Part shown: piece by piece, positions 56,296 through 64,000 of the stretch
Layout of the letters: every line of letters starts with the position of its first letter
How positions within the stretch are numbered: the first letter of the stretch is position 1
DNA from: Bacteroidota bacterium
GTDB taxonomy: Bacteria; Bacteroidota; Bacteroidia; Chitinophagales; Chitinophagaceae
NCBI GenBank assembly: GCA_028876495.1
Contig: JAGWRO010000062.1
Location: 62,001-126,000 of the forward strand
DNA length: 64,000 nucleotides
Reading direction: 5' to 3'
Program-made: the position numbers and the translations under genes
Notes under the pieces: generated by a model
The model's database searches: none
What the model was told of the DNA's origin: nothing
Seen by the model: the letters and a program-made list of their open reading frames with translations, nothing else

Positions 56296-57717
56296 ATGAC
56301 ACCCATAACAATTGAAGAATTAAAAAAAGTTGTTGCGTTAAGTGACCTTCCGGATCTGCAATTGCAGTGGATTCTGGATCACTCTGATTATCATGAATAT
56401 TCTGACGGAGGCCTTATTGCCAAATACGGAGACCAGGCCGAAGTGATGTGGTTTTTATTGGAAGGAAAGATTTCTTTTTATATGAATATAAACGGGCGAC
56501 AGGTTTATTATTACACTTTCGAGAATTCTTCTGCTATAGGTGGCGTTGGAGGTCTTATGCCTTATTCAAGGATGAAAACTTACCCGGGATATTCTTATGC
56601 TAATGGCTATGTAAGATTGATACGTCTTCACAAAGATTATTTCCAGGAGCTTGAGCAACTTAATCCTGATTTTATCCAAAAGCTCATAGGCTATATGACC
56701 GAAAGGGCAAGGTCGTTTGCCACTACAAAATTGCAACACGAAAAGGTAAATGCCCTGGGTAACCTGGCGGCAGGAATTGCACATGAATTAAATAATCCGG
56801 CAGCAGCGATCAACAGTACTTCAAATGAACTTTCCAAACGGCTGGAGCGCAATTATGAACTCACTGAAAAGTTGATTCAATGCAATATGACTGCGCAACA
56901 AATTCAGGCTATTCGGGCTTTAGTACAAAAAAAAGAGACCGAATCTACAAACCTTAAGAAACGTTCGGTAATGCAACGCCTTGGAAATGAAGATGAAATA
57001 GAAGAATGGCTGGAGAATAAGAATGTTCCGGAAAGCGTAGGGTTAGCAGAGACATTTTCAGAATTTGGGATTTCAACAGAGGAGCTTGAAAACCTGGCTG
57101 CCAATGTCGAAAAAGATGCCTTTATCAGTGTGGTACAATGGCTCGATAATTTATTAAGTTCTTATAAAATTATCAAAGATCTTGGTGAAGCATCCAGCCG
57201 AATTTCTCATTTAGTGGGTGCCATAAAAAGCCACGTGCATATGGACCAATCAAACGAACTACAGCCAACTGACGTCCATCATGATATTGAAAATACGTTG
57301 ACTTTACTGGGGTACAAACTGCGTGAAAAAAACATTATGGTGAAAAAAATATTCTGTGAAAATCCACCCGAAATTCCGGCTTATGTCGGAGAACTTAACC
57401 AGGTGTGGACGAATATTATTGATAATGCTATTTTTGCTCTTCAAAAAAACGGGGAAATTATTATAGAAACTACCTGTAATGCTGAATACATGGATGTAAA
57501 AATAATTGATAATGGTTCCGGCATTCCTTCTGAAATTCTTTCACGGATATTTGATCCGTTCTTTACCACAAAAAAAGTGGGAGAAGGAACAGGCATTGGC
57601 CTTGACCTGGTGCAAAGAATCATTAAACGGCATAACGGTGATATAAAAGTAGATTCCAATCCGGGCAGAACAGAATTTAGCATTTGGTTGCCGGTTACAA
57701 CCATTAAAAAGGATTAA
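56296..57717 (+). CDS. Histidine kinase with cyclic-nucleotide-binding domain
   Basis: A 473-residue soluble kinase. Residues about 15-130 form a cNMP/CRP-type sensor domain (GGLIAKYGDQAEVMWFLLEG, GRQVYYYTFENSSAIGGVGG). A HisKA-like dimerisation segment follows with His163 (GIAHELNNP), a long helical insert (about 180-300), and HATPase_c with DNGSGIP, FDPFFTTKK and GEGTGIGLDLV. This core differs from that of the eight sister kinases, so it is a separate lineage. The next gene, 3 nt downstream, encodes a REC-thioredoxin-reductase-like fusion, the obvious partner. The ligand may be cAMP or cGMP, or none if the phosphate-binding cassette is degenerate. Confidence 0.88.
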   Translation: MTPITIEELKKVVALSDLPDLQLQWILDHSDYHEYSDGGLIAKYGDQAEVMWFLLEGKISFYMNINGRQVYYYTFENSSAIGGVGGLMPYSRMKTYPGYSYANGYVRLIRLHKDYFQELEQLNPDFIQKLIGYMTERARSFATTKLQHEKVNALGNLAAGIAHELNNPAAAINSTSNELSKRLERNYELTEKLIQCNMTAQQIQAIRALVQKKETESTNLKKRSVMQRLGNEDEIEEWLENKNVPESVGLAETFSEFGISTEELENLAANVEKDAFISVVQWLDNLLSSYKIIKDLGEASSRISHLVGAIKSHVHMDQSNELQPTDVHHDIENTLTLLGYKLREKNIMVKKIFCENPPEIPAYVGELNQVWTNIIDNAIFALQKNGEIIIETTCNAEYMDVKIIDNGSGIPSEILSRIFDPFFTTKKVGEGTGIGLDLVQRIIKRHNGDIKVDSNPGRTEFSIWLPVTTIKKD

Positions 57718-57720
57718 CGA

Positions 57721-59382
57721 ATGAAACTTCCATTCATTATTATTGTAGATGACGATGAGCAGGTATTGCACGCGATCCGCCGCGATATGAGAGCCAGGTA
57801 CAATGCTGAATATAAGATCATCAGTACTACTTCGGCAAACGAAGCATTGGATGCATTGGCAGAGCTTAAAAACAGCAGTGATACAGTCGCTTTGTTCCTG
57901 GTTGACCAACGCATGCCGGAAATGGAAGGCGTAGATTTTTTACAAAAGGCCCTTAAAATATATCCTGACGCAAAGCGCATGCTTCTGACTGCTTATTCTG
58001 ATACTGTGGCGGCCATAAAGGCCATTAATGTGGTACAACTGGATTACTATCTTACTAAGCCCTGGTATCCGGCAGAGGAAAAACTTTACCCCGTAATTGA
58101 TGATTTGCTGGGTGATTGGCAAGGCCATTATACTCCTGATTTTAAAGGCATTAAAATAGTGGGCTATCAATTTTCTCCATTATCACACGAGATAAAAGAT
58201 TATTTGGCAGGAAATCTTATTCCTTACTTATGGTTTGATTTTGAAACCAATCCTGAAGCTAAAACGTTGGTAGAGGTTAACAACCTGGGCATCGAAGACT
58301 TGCCGCTGGTTATTTACGAAGATGGTATTTGTATGGCAAAACCTACTATCAGGTCTATTGCTGAAAAAACAGGATTAACTACCCAGATTAAAAATGAAGT
58401 TTATGATGTGGTGATTATTGGTGCCGGCCCGGCCGGACTTGCTGCATCAGTATATGGTTCTTCCGAAGGCTTGAAGACTCTGTTGATTGAGCGGAGAGCA
58501 CCAGGCGGACAGGCAGGTACCAGCTCACGCATTGAGAATTACCTTGGCTTTCCGGCAGGATTAAGTGGAGCAGACCTTACCCGTCGTGCCATCAGCCAGG
58601 CTCAAAGGCTTGGTGCCGAGTTTCTCTTACCACGTTCAGTTTGTGGTATTAAGTTAAAGGACGGTTATAAGATTATTGTCCTGAGCGATGGCCAGGAAAT
58701 CGTGAGCCGTTCAGTAGTGATTACCTCGGGAGTAGATTACCGTAAGTTGGAAGCAAAAGGTATTGAAGATTTTACCGGGGCAGGCGTTTATTATGGAGCC
58801 GCCAGAACCGAAGCCAGCTACTTCAGGGAAAAGGATGTGTTCATTATTGGTGGAGGTAATTCAGCCGGCCAGGCAGCTTTGCACATGTCAAAATTTGCCA
58901 GGAAAGTTTATATTGTTATCCGTCGTGATTCTTTAATTGCTACTATGTCGGCTTACCTGATTAATGAGATTAGCCTTTCACCGAATATAGAAGTGCTCAC
59001 CAATACCGAAATAATTGAAGCAAGTGGCAATACCTTTCTGGAAAACCTCACCGTCATCAACACAAATACTCAGGAAAAAACTAACTACGCCGCATCAGCG
59101 CTGTATATTTTCATAGGTGCCAGGCCATATACTGAATGGATACGACCGGATATTATCAAAGATAGCAAGGGTTTTATAGAGACCGGGCGTAACCTTACTA
59201 CTTATGATTCATTCGCCAAAATCTGGAAAAGTAACCGTGATCCTTATTTACTTGAAACCAGTTGCCCGGGTATTTTTGCTGCGGGCGATGTTCGTTCAGG
59301 TGCTATGAATCGGGTTGCTTCGGCGGTAGGCGAAGGTTCCATGGCTATAAGCTTTGTACATAAATACTTGCAGGAGATGTAA
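57721..59382 (+). CDS. Response regulator fused to a thioredoxin-reductase-like flavoprotein
   Basis: A 553-residue fusion. A receiver (residues 1-125) has Asp10-Asp11 and phospho-acceptor Asp62 (LVDQRMPE). A thioredoxin/glutaredoxin-like segment (about 140-215) follows. The TrxB-like part (about 228-553) has the FAD motif GAGPAGLAA (from residue 233), GGQAGTSSRIENYLGFP and the NAD(P)H motif GGGNSAGQAAL (about 377). The dithiol CxxC expected near residue 355 is absent; the site reads GVYYGAARTEA. It cannot therefore work as a normal thioredoxin reductase, but could transfer electrons from NAD(P)H to another acceptor. It is coupled to the cNMP-type kinase upstream. Confidence 0.9.
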   Translation: MKLPFIIIVDDDEQVLHAIRRDMRARYNAEYKIISTTSANEALDALAELKNSSDTVALFLVDQRMPEMEGVDFLQKALKIYPDAKRMLLTAYSDTVAAIKAINVVQLDYYLTKPWYPAEEKLYPVIDDLLGDWQGHYTPDFKGIKIVGYQFSPLSHEIKDYLAGNLIPYLWFDFETNPEAKTLVEVNNLGIEDLPLVIYEDGICMAKPTIRSIAEKTGLTTQIKNEVYDVVIIGAGPAGLAASVYGSSEGLKTLLIERRAPGGQAGTSSRIENYLGFPAGLSGADLTRRAISQAQRLGAEFLLPRSVCGIKLKDGYKIIVLSDGQEIVSRSVVITSGVDYRKLEAKGIEDFTGAGVYYGAARTEASYFREKDVFIIGGGNSAGQAALHMSKFARKVYIVIRRDSLIATMSAYLINEISLSPNIEVLTNTEIIEASGNTFLENLTVINTNTQEKTNYAASALYIFIGARPYTEWIRPDIIKDSKGFIETGRNLTTYDSFAKIWKSNRDPYLLETSCPGIFAAGDVRSGAMNRVASAVGEGSMAISFVHKYLQEM

Positions 59383-59631
59383 CAGAAGCGATAACTGGGT
59401 GAAATTAAAAGTTGCCCTATTTAGGAAAGGCGATAATTTCTACAGTAAACCAAGAAATTCCGACGATTTTTATTTCGAGATTTGCCACACATTTGCTTTT
59501 TAAATTGTTATTGTACACATAGAAAATGCAGTATCCTAATTTAAATCAAGCACTTGTAAACCAATTTTCGACTAAACCCCTTTGAAAAATTGATATTTTA
59601 ATTTCTTAAAATATTCATTCCGTTATTACCT

Positions 59632-59673
59632 AAAAAGAAGCTGTCTCAATTTTTTGCGACAGCTTCTTTTTTT
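59632..59673. terminator. Bidirectional rho-independent terminator
   Basis: AAAAAGAAGCTGTC (59632-59645) and GACAGCTTCTTTTT (59658-59671) form a perfect 14-bp stem with a 12-nt loop, with A/T runs on both sides. It lies between the convergent genes ending at 59382 and 59702 and can end both transcripts. The rest of the 59383-59701 gap is AT-rich and shows no gene. Confidence 0.88.
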
Positions 59674-59701
59674 CGCTAATTTATCAAACGCTCCATTTTT
59701 T

Positions 59702-60658
59702 CTAAGGAAGTAGTACAGGATCAATTACATGAACAACACCATTTGTTGCCAAAATGTTTGCGGCAGTAATATTAGAGGGTGAAGCATTGCTGTTTCCCCT
59801 AACAGTAGCTCCTGAGGTTAACCCAATAGTTACATTAGCTCCATTTAATGTAGCGGGTTGAGCAACATCACTTAAATCAGATGAAAATACCCTTCCAGCT
59901 ACTACGTGGTACGTAAGGATTGATGCCAGTGTATTTGGATCTGCATTACTTACATCATTAATGGTAGAAAACCCTGCAGCCCGAAATGCATTATTAGTTG
60001 GAGCAAATACAGTAAATGGACCAGTTCCCGAAAGTGCGGCAACTACATCCGTATTGCCTGAACTTGCCCTTAAAACTGCAGCAACCAGGAAAGAAAATGT
60101 AGTATCACCTTGGGCAACCTCAACCAAATTACCTTTTGCCGGTAATAGCACTCTATCCAAAACATGGATAATACCATTGTCGGCAGCTACATCTGCGGTT
60201 TGTACCTTAATTCCATTTACAAATACACCACTATTATTCCGGGTGACATAAATAGGATCCCCATTAACTGTGGTTACGGGCGCATTAGGCCCGGCAGGAA
60301 CAGCAGTTGAAATTACTTTAGCCGATAATGTATGATACAATAAAATTTTCTTTAGCTCATCAGCAGAAAGGGTATTAATGGAAGCCAGGGTAATTCCGGA
60401 AGCTGTAAATGCAGCATCATTAGGAGCGAACACTGTAAAGGGGCCCGTTCCGCTAAGAGTAGTTGCCAAATCAGCTTTCACAACTGCGGCTTTTAATATA
60501 CTAAAGCTGGTATTTGTTGAAACTATATTAGCAATAGTATTAGAGGGCGGGGGGGAGGTAGCGGTAGAGTTTTTTTTGCATGAAGTGAGGGTTACCAGGG
60601 CTAATGAACCTGCCAGAAACACTGTTCCTGCAGATTGAAGAATTGATTTTTTAAGCAT
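59702..60658 (-). CDS. Two-domain fasciclin (FAS1) lipoprotein
   Basis: A 318-residue lipoprotein with lipobox LTSC near residue 27 followed by a Ser/Thr/Pro-rich linker. Two FAS1 domains follow, about residues 45-180 and 190-318. Each has the conserved H1 and H2 motifs (GPFTVFAPNDAAF, then NGIIHVLDRVLLP; GPFTVFAPTNNAF, then NGVVHVIDPVLLP). FAS1 domains mediate adhesion or small-ligand binding at the cell surface. It is a single gene with its own terminator. Confidence 0.93.
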   Translation of the reverse strand: MLKKSILQSAGTVFLAGSLALVTLTSCKKNSTATSPPPSNTIANIVSTNTSFSILKAAVVKADLATTLSGTGPFTVFAPNDAAFTASGITLASINTLSADELKKILLYHTLSAKVISTAVPAGPNAPVTTVNGDPIYVTRNNSGVFVNGIKVQTADVAADNGIIHVLDRVLLPAKGNLVEVAQGDTTFSFLVAAVLRASSGNTDVVAALSGTGPFTVFAPTNNAFRAAGFSTINDVSNADPNTLASILTYHVVAGRVFSSDLSDVAQPATLNGANVTIGLTSGATVRGNSNASPSNITAANILATNGVVHVIDPVLLP

Positions 60659-61385
60659 AATTTTAATTTTTAATTGTTTAAATTTATTTATAAAAATTTA
60701 AACAAAATATAAACCAGTTTAAGCAAATTTCCGCAAAAAATAATAATTGAATGCGGAGTTTAGTAAACGGGAATGAGCATTATTTATGGCATAAAATAAC
60801 TAAAATTAAGATGGTCAAAATATTTATAAATAGAAAATTATTGTATATGAGTAATTTTTTATTTGTTTAAATAATTTATTATTTATTAAAACATTTTTAT
60901 TAAGTGAAAAATGGAGGTAAGCGTATTTTTGCCTTCAGGAAATAATTTCCCCAACAAAAGGATAGTATAAGAATAAATGGGGAAAAAAGTAGAAAATATT
61001 AACCAATCTATGAGATAAGTTAGCTTTTGATAAAATCAGGATCGTGCAAATGAGTAATATTTTTTATGACTGGAAGTTATTTAGAATGGATCTTAAACAT
61101 GTAAAAGAATTCTAAAGACAATCTTAAGTATTTTTATTTTAATAATCAAAGAAGAAATTGTGCTAAATCAAATTAATCTTTTAACCTGCCTAATGCTAGG
61201 CAAGTATTACAAATCATAGCTTGTCCCGATTTTTCAGGACCTCAAACATTTTTCTGTTTTTCAAAAGTTCTTGATTAGCTGAATAATTTTCTATTAAAAA
61301 ATTTCTAAAATCGATACCGTTTTTTCCCAGATGCCATATACTATATGTCCGTATTATTCGTTGTTATTTTCATAATCAATACCTG
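60659..61385. other. Long AT-rich intergenic region
   Basis: A 727-nt region between the divergent fasciclin and Hpt genes. It contains a short hairpin-like CCTGCCTAATGCTAGGCAAG near 61194 and a TCCCGATTTTTCAGGA hairpin near 61225 that resembles the internal hairpin of the inverted-repeat element. I saw no convincing coding sequence. It should hold promoters for both neighbours, but none could be fixed. Confidence 0.5.
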
Positions 61386-61778
61386 ATGAATAACTTACCC
61401 TTCTCTTTTGACAAAAGGCTGGACAGTGAATTCCTTCAAAGTATGTACGAAGGAGATGTGGAGCATGCCAGTATGATCTTCAGTTTGTATGTAGATATGG
61501 CTCCGGGTCTTATAAAGGATATTGATGAAAGTTTTGCCCTTGGAACTGTTGAGCTTCTGCGTTCACAAGTTCACAAATTGAAGCCCACATTTAGTTTTGT
61601 AGGACTTACTAAAATCACTAAAAATGCGGAAGTATTAGAGGAAAGGTGTAAGGAGACTTCGGATATAAGCGACATAAAAGATTTGTATAACGAATTAAAA
61701 AATAATTACGCTCAAAGTTTCCCGATTGTTGAAAAGGAACTGGGACGTTTAAAGAATCAAATTAATCAGTGTGTATGA
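61386..61778 (+). CDS. Histidine phosphotransfer (Hpt) protein
   Basis: A 130-residue four-helix-bundle Hpt domain. The phospho-accepting His63 lies in SQVHKLKPTFSFVGL, the equivalent of the HxLKG motif (Pro replaces Gly). Upstream helices (SMIFSLYVDMAPGLIKDID) match Hpt architecture. It overlaps the LytTR regulator by 4 nt (ATGA), so the two are translationally coupled and probably form the end of a phosphorelay whose kinase is elsewhere. It could collect phosphate from several of the kinases in the window, but that is speculation. Confidence 0.88.
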   Translation: MNNLPFSFDKRLDSEFLQSMYEGDVEHASMIFSLYVDMAPGLIKDIDESFALGTVELLRSQVHKLKPTFSFVGLTKITKNAEVLEERCKETSDISDIKDLYNELKNNYAQSFPIVEKELGRLKNQINQCV

Positions 61779-62464
61779 AATTTAAATGTGTCATAGTAGA
61801 TGACGAGCCTATGGCCAGGAGTTTCCTGGAGCGTTATTGTGAAAAAAAGGGTAACCTGGAGATGATGGGTTCATTTTCTGATGCTGAAACAGCCTTCCAT
61901 TTTCTTAAAAGTAATGAAATAGATATACTTTTTTTGGATGTAGAAATGCCTGGAGAAAATGGCTTTGGCCTCCTGGATAAGTTATTGTACATGCCTAAAG
62001 TAATTCTTACCACAAGCAAAACTGACTACGCTTTTGATGCATTTCAATATAATGTTTCTGATTATCTGAAAAAGCCTTTTTCATTTAACCGCTTTCAGGA
62101 AAGTATTAATAAAGTTGCAGAAGCAAATGATAAGGTAAAAGTTGAAACTGCCAAAGAAGATTTTTTTATCAAAACTGAAGGGAAATTTATACGACTTAAC
62201 TATCAGGATATTTTATATATTGAAAGCCTGGGAGATTATGTAAAATATTTTACAGACTCAAAATTTTATTTGACACATAGCACTCTTAAAGCTGTTGAAG
62301 AAAAAATGAAAACAAAATATTTTATGAAAGTGCATCGCTCTTATATAGTAAACCTAAATAAAATTAAGGATATCCAGGATAATTCTATAGTAATTAATGG
62401 AAAAGTGATCCCCATCAGTAAATCCATGAAACCTGAAGTAATGGGCAGGATCAACGTAGTATAA
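61775..62464 (+). CDS. LytTR-family response regulator
   Basis: A 229-residue transcription regulator. The ATG at 61775, overlapping the Hpt stop, is preferred over a GTG two codons upstream. The receiver (residues 1-115) has Asp9-Asp10, phospho-acceptor Asp55 (LFLDVEMPG) and a Lys in YLKKPF. The LytTR DNA-binding domain (about 130-225) is recognised by DILYIESLGDYVKYF, KVHRSYIVNLNKI and GKVIPISKS. It probably controls nearby envelope or secretion genes, such as the T9SS cargo at 62884. A hairpin terminator follows. Confidence 0.92.
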   Translation: MKFKCVIVDDEPMARSFLERYCEKKGNLEMMGSFSDAETAFHFLKSNEIDILFLDVEMPGENGFGLLDKLLYMPKVILTTSKTDYAFDAFQYNVSDYLKKPFSFNRFQESINKVAEANDKVKVETAKEDFFIKTEGKFIRLNYQDILYIESLGDYVKYFTDSKFYLTHSTLKAVEEKMKTKYFMKVHRSYIVNLNKIKDIQDNSIVINGKVIPISKSMKPEVMGRINVV

Positions 62465-62512
62465 TCTGTTCCATTCTACCTTTTATTAAGCTCAGCAGGG
62501 GTAACTGGTTTG

Positions 62513-62545
62513 AAATGTCTCTCTTGTCGGAGACATTTTATTTTT
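62513..62545 (+). terminator. Hairpin terminator after the LytTR regulator
   Basis: AAATGTCTC (62513-62521) pairs perfectly with GAGACATTT (62530-62538) over an 8-nt loop and is followed by a T-rich tract. It ends the hpt-lytTR transcript, 49 nt after the stop codon. Confidence 0.8.
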
Positions 62546-62883
62546 AAACCATTCTTCCCTCCTTATAAAGTGAGGGTATTTTAAACCATAATTAGTACTT
62601 GCCTAACTTTTAATAAATCTCCTGCATTTATTACAGATAAAGAATTCTATATATTTCGAGGACACCCCTGTCTTTTGATTTATTAATATTTGCTCTGTCC
62701 GAGACCCGAATTCCGCAAAACGACAAAAACAATCCATTCGTCGAAGAATTACATACGATTACCGAATTTTTACGGTAATATTTCTTCGGATTGATCATTT
62801 TTACATTCGAAAGACGGTAAAATTACGGTGTGGAAGTAAAAGAAAACATACCCATTTTATTCGAAAACCTCAAACCAAAGAAA
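62546..62883. other. Intergenic region before the T9SS cargo gene
   Basis: This gap of about 340 nt separates the terminator from the next gene. A short hairpin ATTACCG/CGGTAAT (around 62758-62779) and repeated CGGTAA words near 62773 and 62815 are visible. They could be regulatory, but no known operator or promoter could be assigned. No gene was seen. Confidence 0.4.
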
Positions 62884-64000
62884 ATGAAAACAATTGTACC
62901 CAGCAATAGATTAATCAACAGTCTTTTAATAATAGTATCAGTACTGTTATTCAGTCTTAATTTACAAGCTCAAACAGGCGTAACAACTAATACAACATTA
63001 AATTTTAGCGCCGATCCTGTTTTAGTTGCAGGAACCAATAACAAAGCAGGTGCTAAGTATAAATATGAAAATGTTGCCCCGGGTTTAGATGCCATTTTAT
63101 CTATAGACAGTCTTGCAGGCGGAGCCACTATCAATACGATTGACGATAATACAGGGAAGAATGGAGGTTATATTGAGGGCTTACAACCTCAAATAACATC
63201 AGGGCCTTCTGTTGGCTATTCCTATGCAGTATTTACCATTAGCCTTAAAATTACAGGAACTGATGTAGATCAGAAACTGGATACTTTTAGCCTTACAGCA
63301 TTAGATATTGATGGTACTAAAACATTAAAAGAATTTGACCAGATTTCATTGGGAACCGGTGCTACTGCCTGGTATATGGGATCAAATCCGACCATCTCTT
63401 TAACACGGGTTGGTGCAGGAACTTTTATGGGCATTAATACGGATGGAGTTACCAGGAATGGAGTTGATACCTCAGCGAAGTCAAATATGTTTACTATAAC
63501 AAATACCAATGTTTCTTCTTTTACAGCAAAGCTGGGTATTTTAAATGATCATTCAACAAAAACGCTCAGGCTTTTTAGTATTTATATGAAAGGGTTCGAT
63601 TATCCCGACATGGCAGTTATGCCGATCACCTTGCAATCCTTTACCACGACACTAAATAATAACACTGAGGTAAATGTAAAATGGACCACTGTCACCCAAA
63701 GTAATGTCAGCCATTTTGTAGTCCAAAGAAGTATCGATGGTAAAAATTTCAACGAAGCAGGGATTGTTTTTTCTAACGGAAATTCAACCAAGGCGGTAAA
63801 TTATAGTTTAACTGATAATATCAGTCCGGTCAAAGCTAACCTTATCTATTACAGGCTTTGCACAGTAGACCTTGATGGCAGGTTACAATATTCAGATATC
63901 AGGACGGTAAGAATATCACAAACTGCAGCCCAAAATATTTCCATCGTTACTTATCCTAACCCTTCTAGCAACGAATTGCGGGTAACCATTCCATTTACGT
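62884..64000 (+). CDS. T9SS-exported protein, cut by the window edge
   Basis: An open frame of at least 372 codons starts at ATG 62884 and runs off the window. A signal peptide (ending LNLQAQ) is followed by beta-rich Thr/Asn/Gly-rich sequence with no recognised catalytic motif, a VKWTTVTQSNVSHFVVQRSI stretch typical of Bacteroidota surface proteins just before the sorting region, and then YPNPSSNELRVTIPF, the start of a type IX C-terminal sorting domain. It is therefore nearly complete. The role is unknown; structural or adhesive function is possible. Confidence 0.85.
   Translation, partial: MKTIVPSNRLINSLLIIVSVLLFSLNLQAQTGVTTNTTLNFSADPVLVAGTNNKAGAKYKYENVAPGLDAILSIDSLAGGATINTIDDNTGKNGGYIEGLQPQITSGPSVGYSYAVFTISLKITGTDVDQKLDTFSLTALDIDGTKTLKEFDQISLGTGATAWYMGSNPTISLTRVGAGTFMGINTDGVTRNGVDTSAKSNMFTITNTNVSSFTAKLGILNDHSTKTLRLFSIYMKGFDYPDMAVMPITLQSFTTTLNNNTEVNVKWTTVTQSNVSHFVVQRSIDGKNFNEAGIVFSNGNSTKAVNYSLTDNISPVKANLIYYRLCTVDLDGRLQYSDIRTVRISQTAAQNISIVTYPNPSSNELRVTIPFT

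Noticed and set aside
62758-62830. Repeated CGGTAA words that might be LytTR-binding direct repeats
   Set aside because: Spacing and sequence do not match the known LytTR-site pattern well enough to call.
1-64000. tRNA, rRNA, CRISPR arrays and intact insertion sequences
   Set aside because: Looked for by eye on both strands; no cloverleaf, rRNA segment, regularly spaced repeats or transposase gene was seen.

Overview
The window looks like chromosome of an AT-rich Bacteroidota bacterium, most likely family Chitinophagaceae or a close relative. The signs are type IX secretion (T9SS) C-terminal domains (genes at 10754 and 62884), DUF4249 lipoproteins, MBG-domain and outer-membrane barrel proteins, 7TMR-DISM, TPR and regulator-propeller histidine kinases, LytTR regulation, and very short A-rich gene starts. 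No rRNA, tRNA, CRISPR array, intact transposase or prophage was seen. The family assignment is inference; no database was searched.

The main theme is signal transduction. From 654 to 23301 and from 37001 to 44315 lie eight histidine kinases (HKs). They share an almost identical coiled-coil, HisKA and HATPase core (LGELTAGIAHEIQNPLNFVN) but carry different input modules: eight tandem GAF-like units (2679), TPRs with a membrane anchor (8230, 15713, 38353), a 7TMR-DISM receptor (18352), cytoplasmic TPRs (21247), a small membrane domain (37001) and a lipoprotein propeller receptor (40683). They are mostly adjacent, often overlap by 0-4 nt, and share DNA tracts that look like recent duplication or gene conversion. 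Between them lie copies of an inverted-repeat element and two truncated HK tails. A FIST-domain sensor and a DinD/BRO-N-like protein precede the giant kinase. A 1641-residue T9SS-exported subtilase-like protein sits inside the first cluster. Few receivers are nearby: a REC-only protein and a REC-adenylate/guanylate cyclase directly follow the propeller kinase.

From 23590 to 36579 is a general accessory region. It holds an outer-membrane barrel, a small basic exported protein, a PhyH-type dioxygenase, an SDR, a GT4 glycosyltransferase with a DedA protein, two convergent CotH-like secreted paralogues, a phospholipase-D-like protein with an ABC exporter, and an M1 aminopeptidase.

From 45934 to 56071 are two tandem DUF4249 lipoproteins, a CBM9/DUF5916 outer-membrane protein, an exported sugar-isomerase-like TIM barrel, a barrel protein, an SdpR/SdpI pair with a clear operator palindrome, a decayed amino-acid permease fragment and two small envelope proteins.

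From 56296 to the end is a second signalling block. It contains a cyclic-nucleotide-binding-domain kinase with a REC-thioredoxin-reductase-like fusion, a two-domain fasciclin lipoprotein, an Hpt protein overlapping a LytTR response regulator, and a T9SS-exported protein cut by the window edge. The REC-cyclase (44795) and the cyclic-nucleotide-binding kinase (56296) could form a second-messenger link; this is inference.
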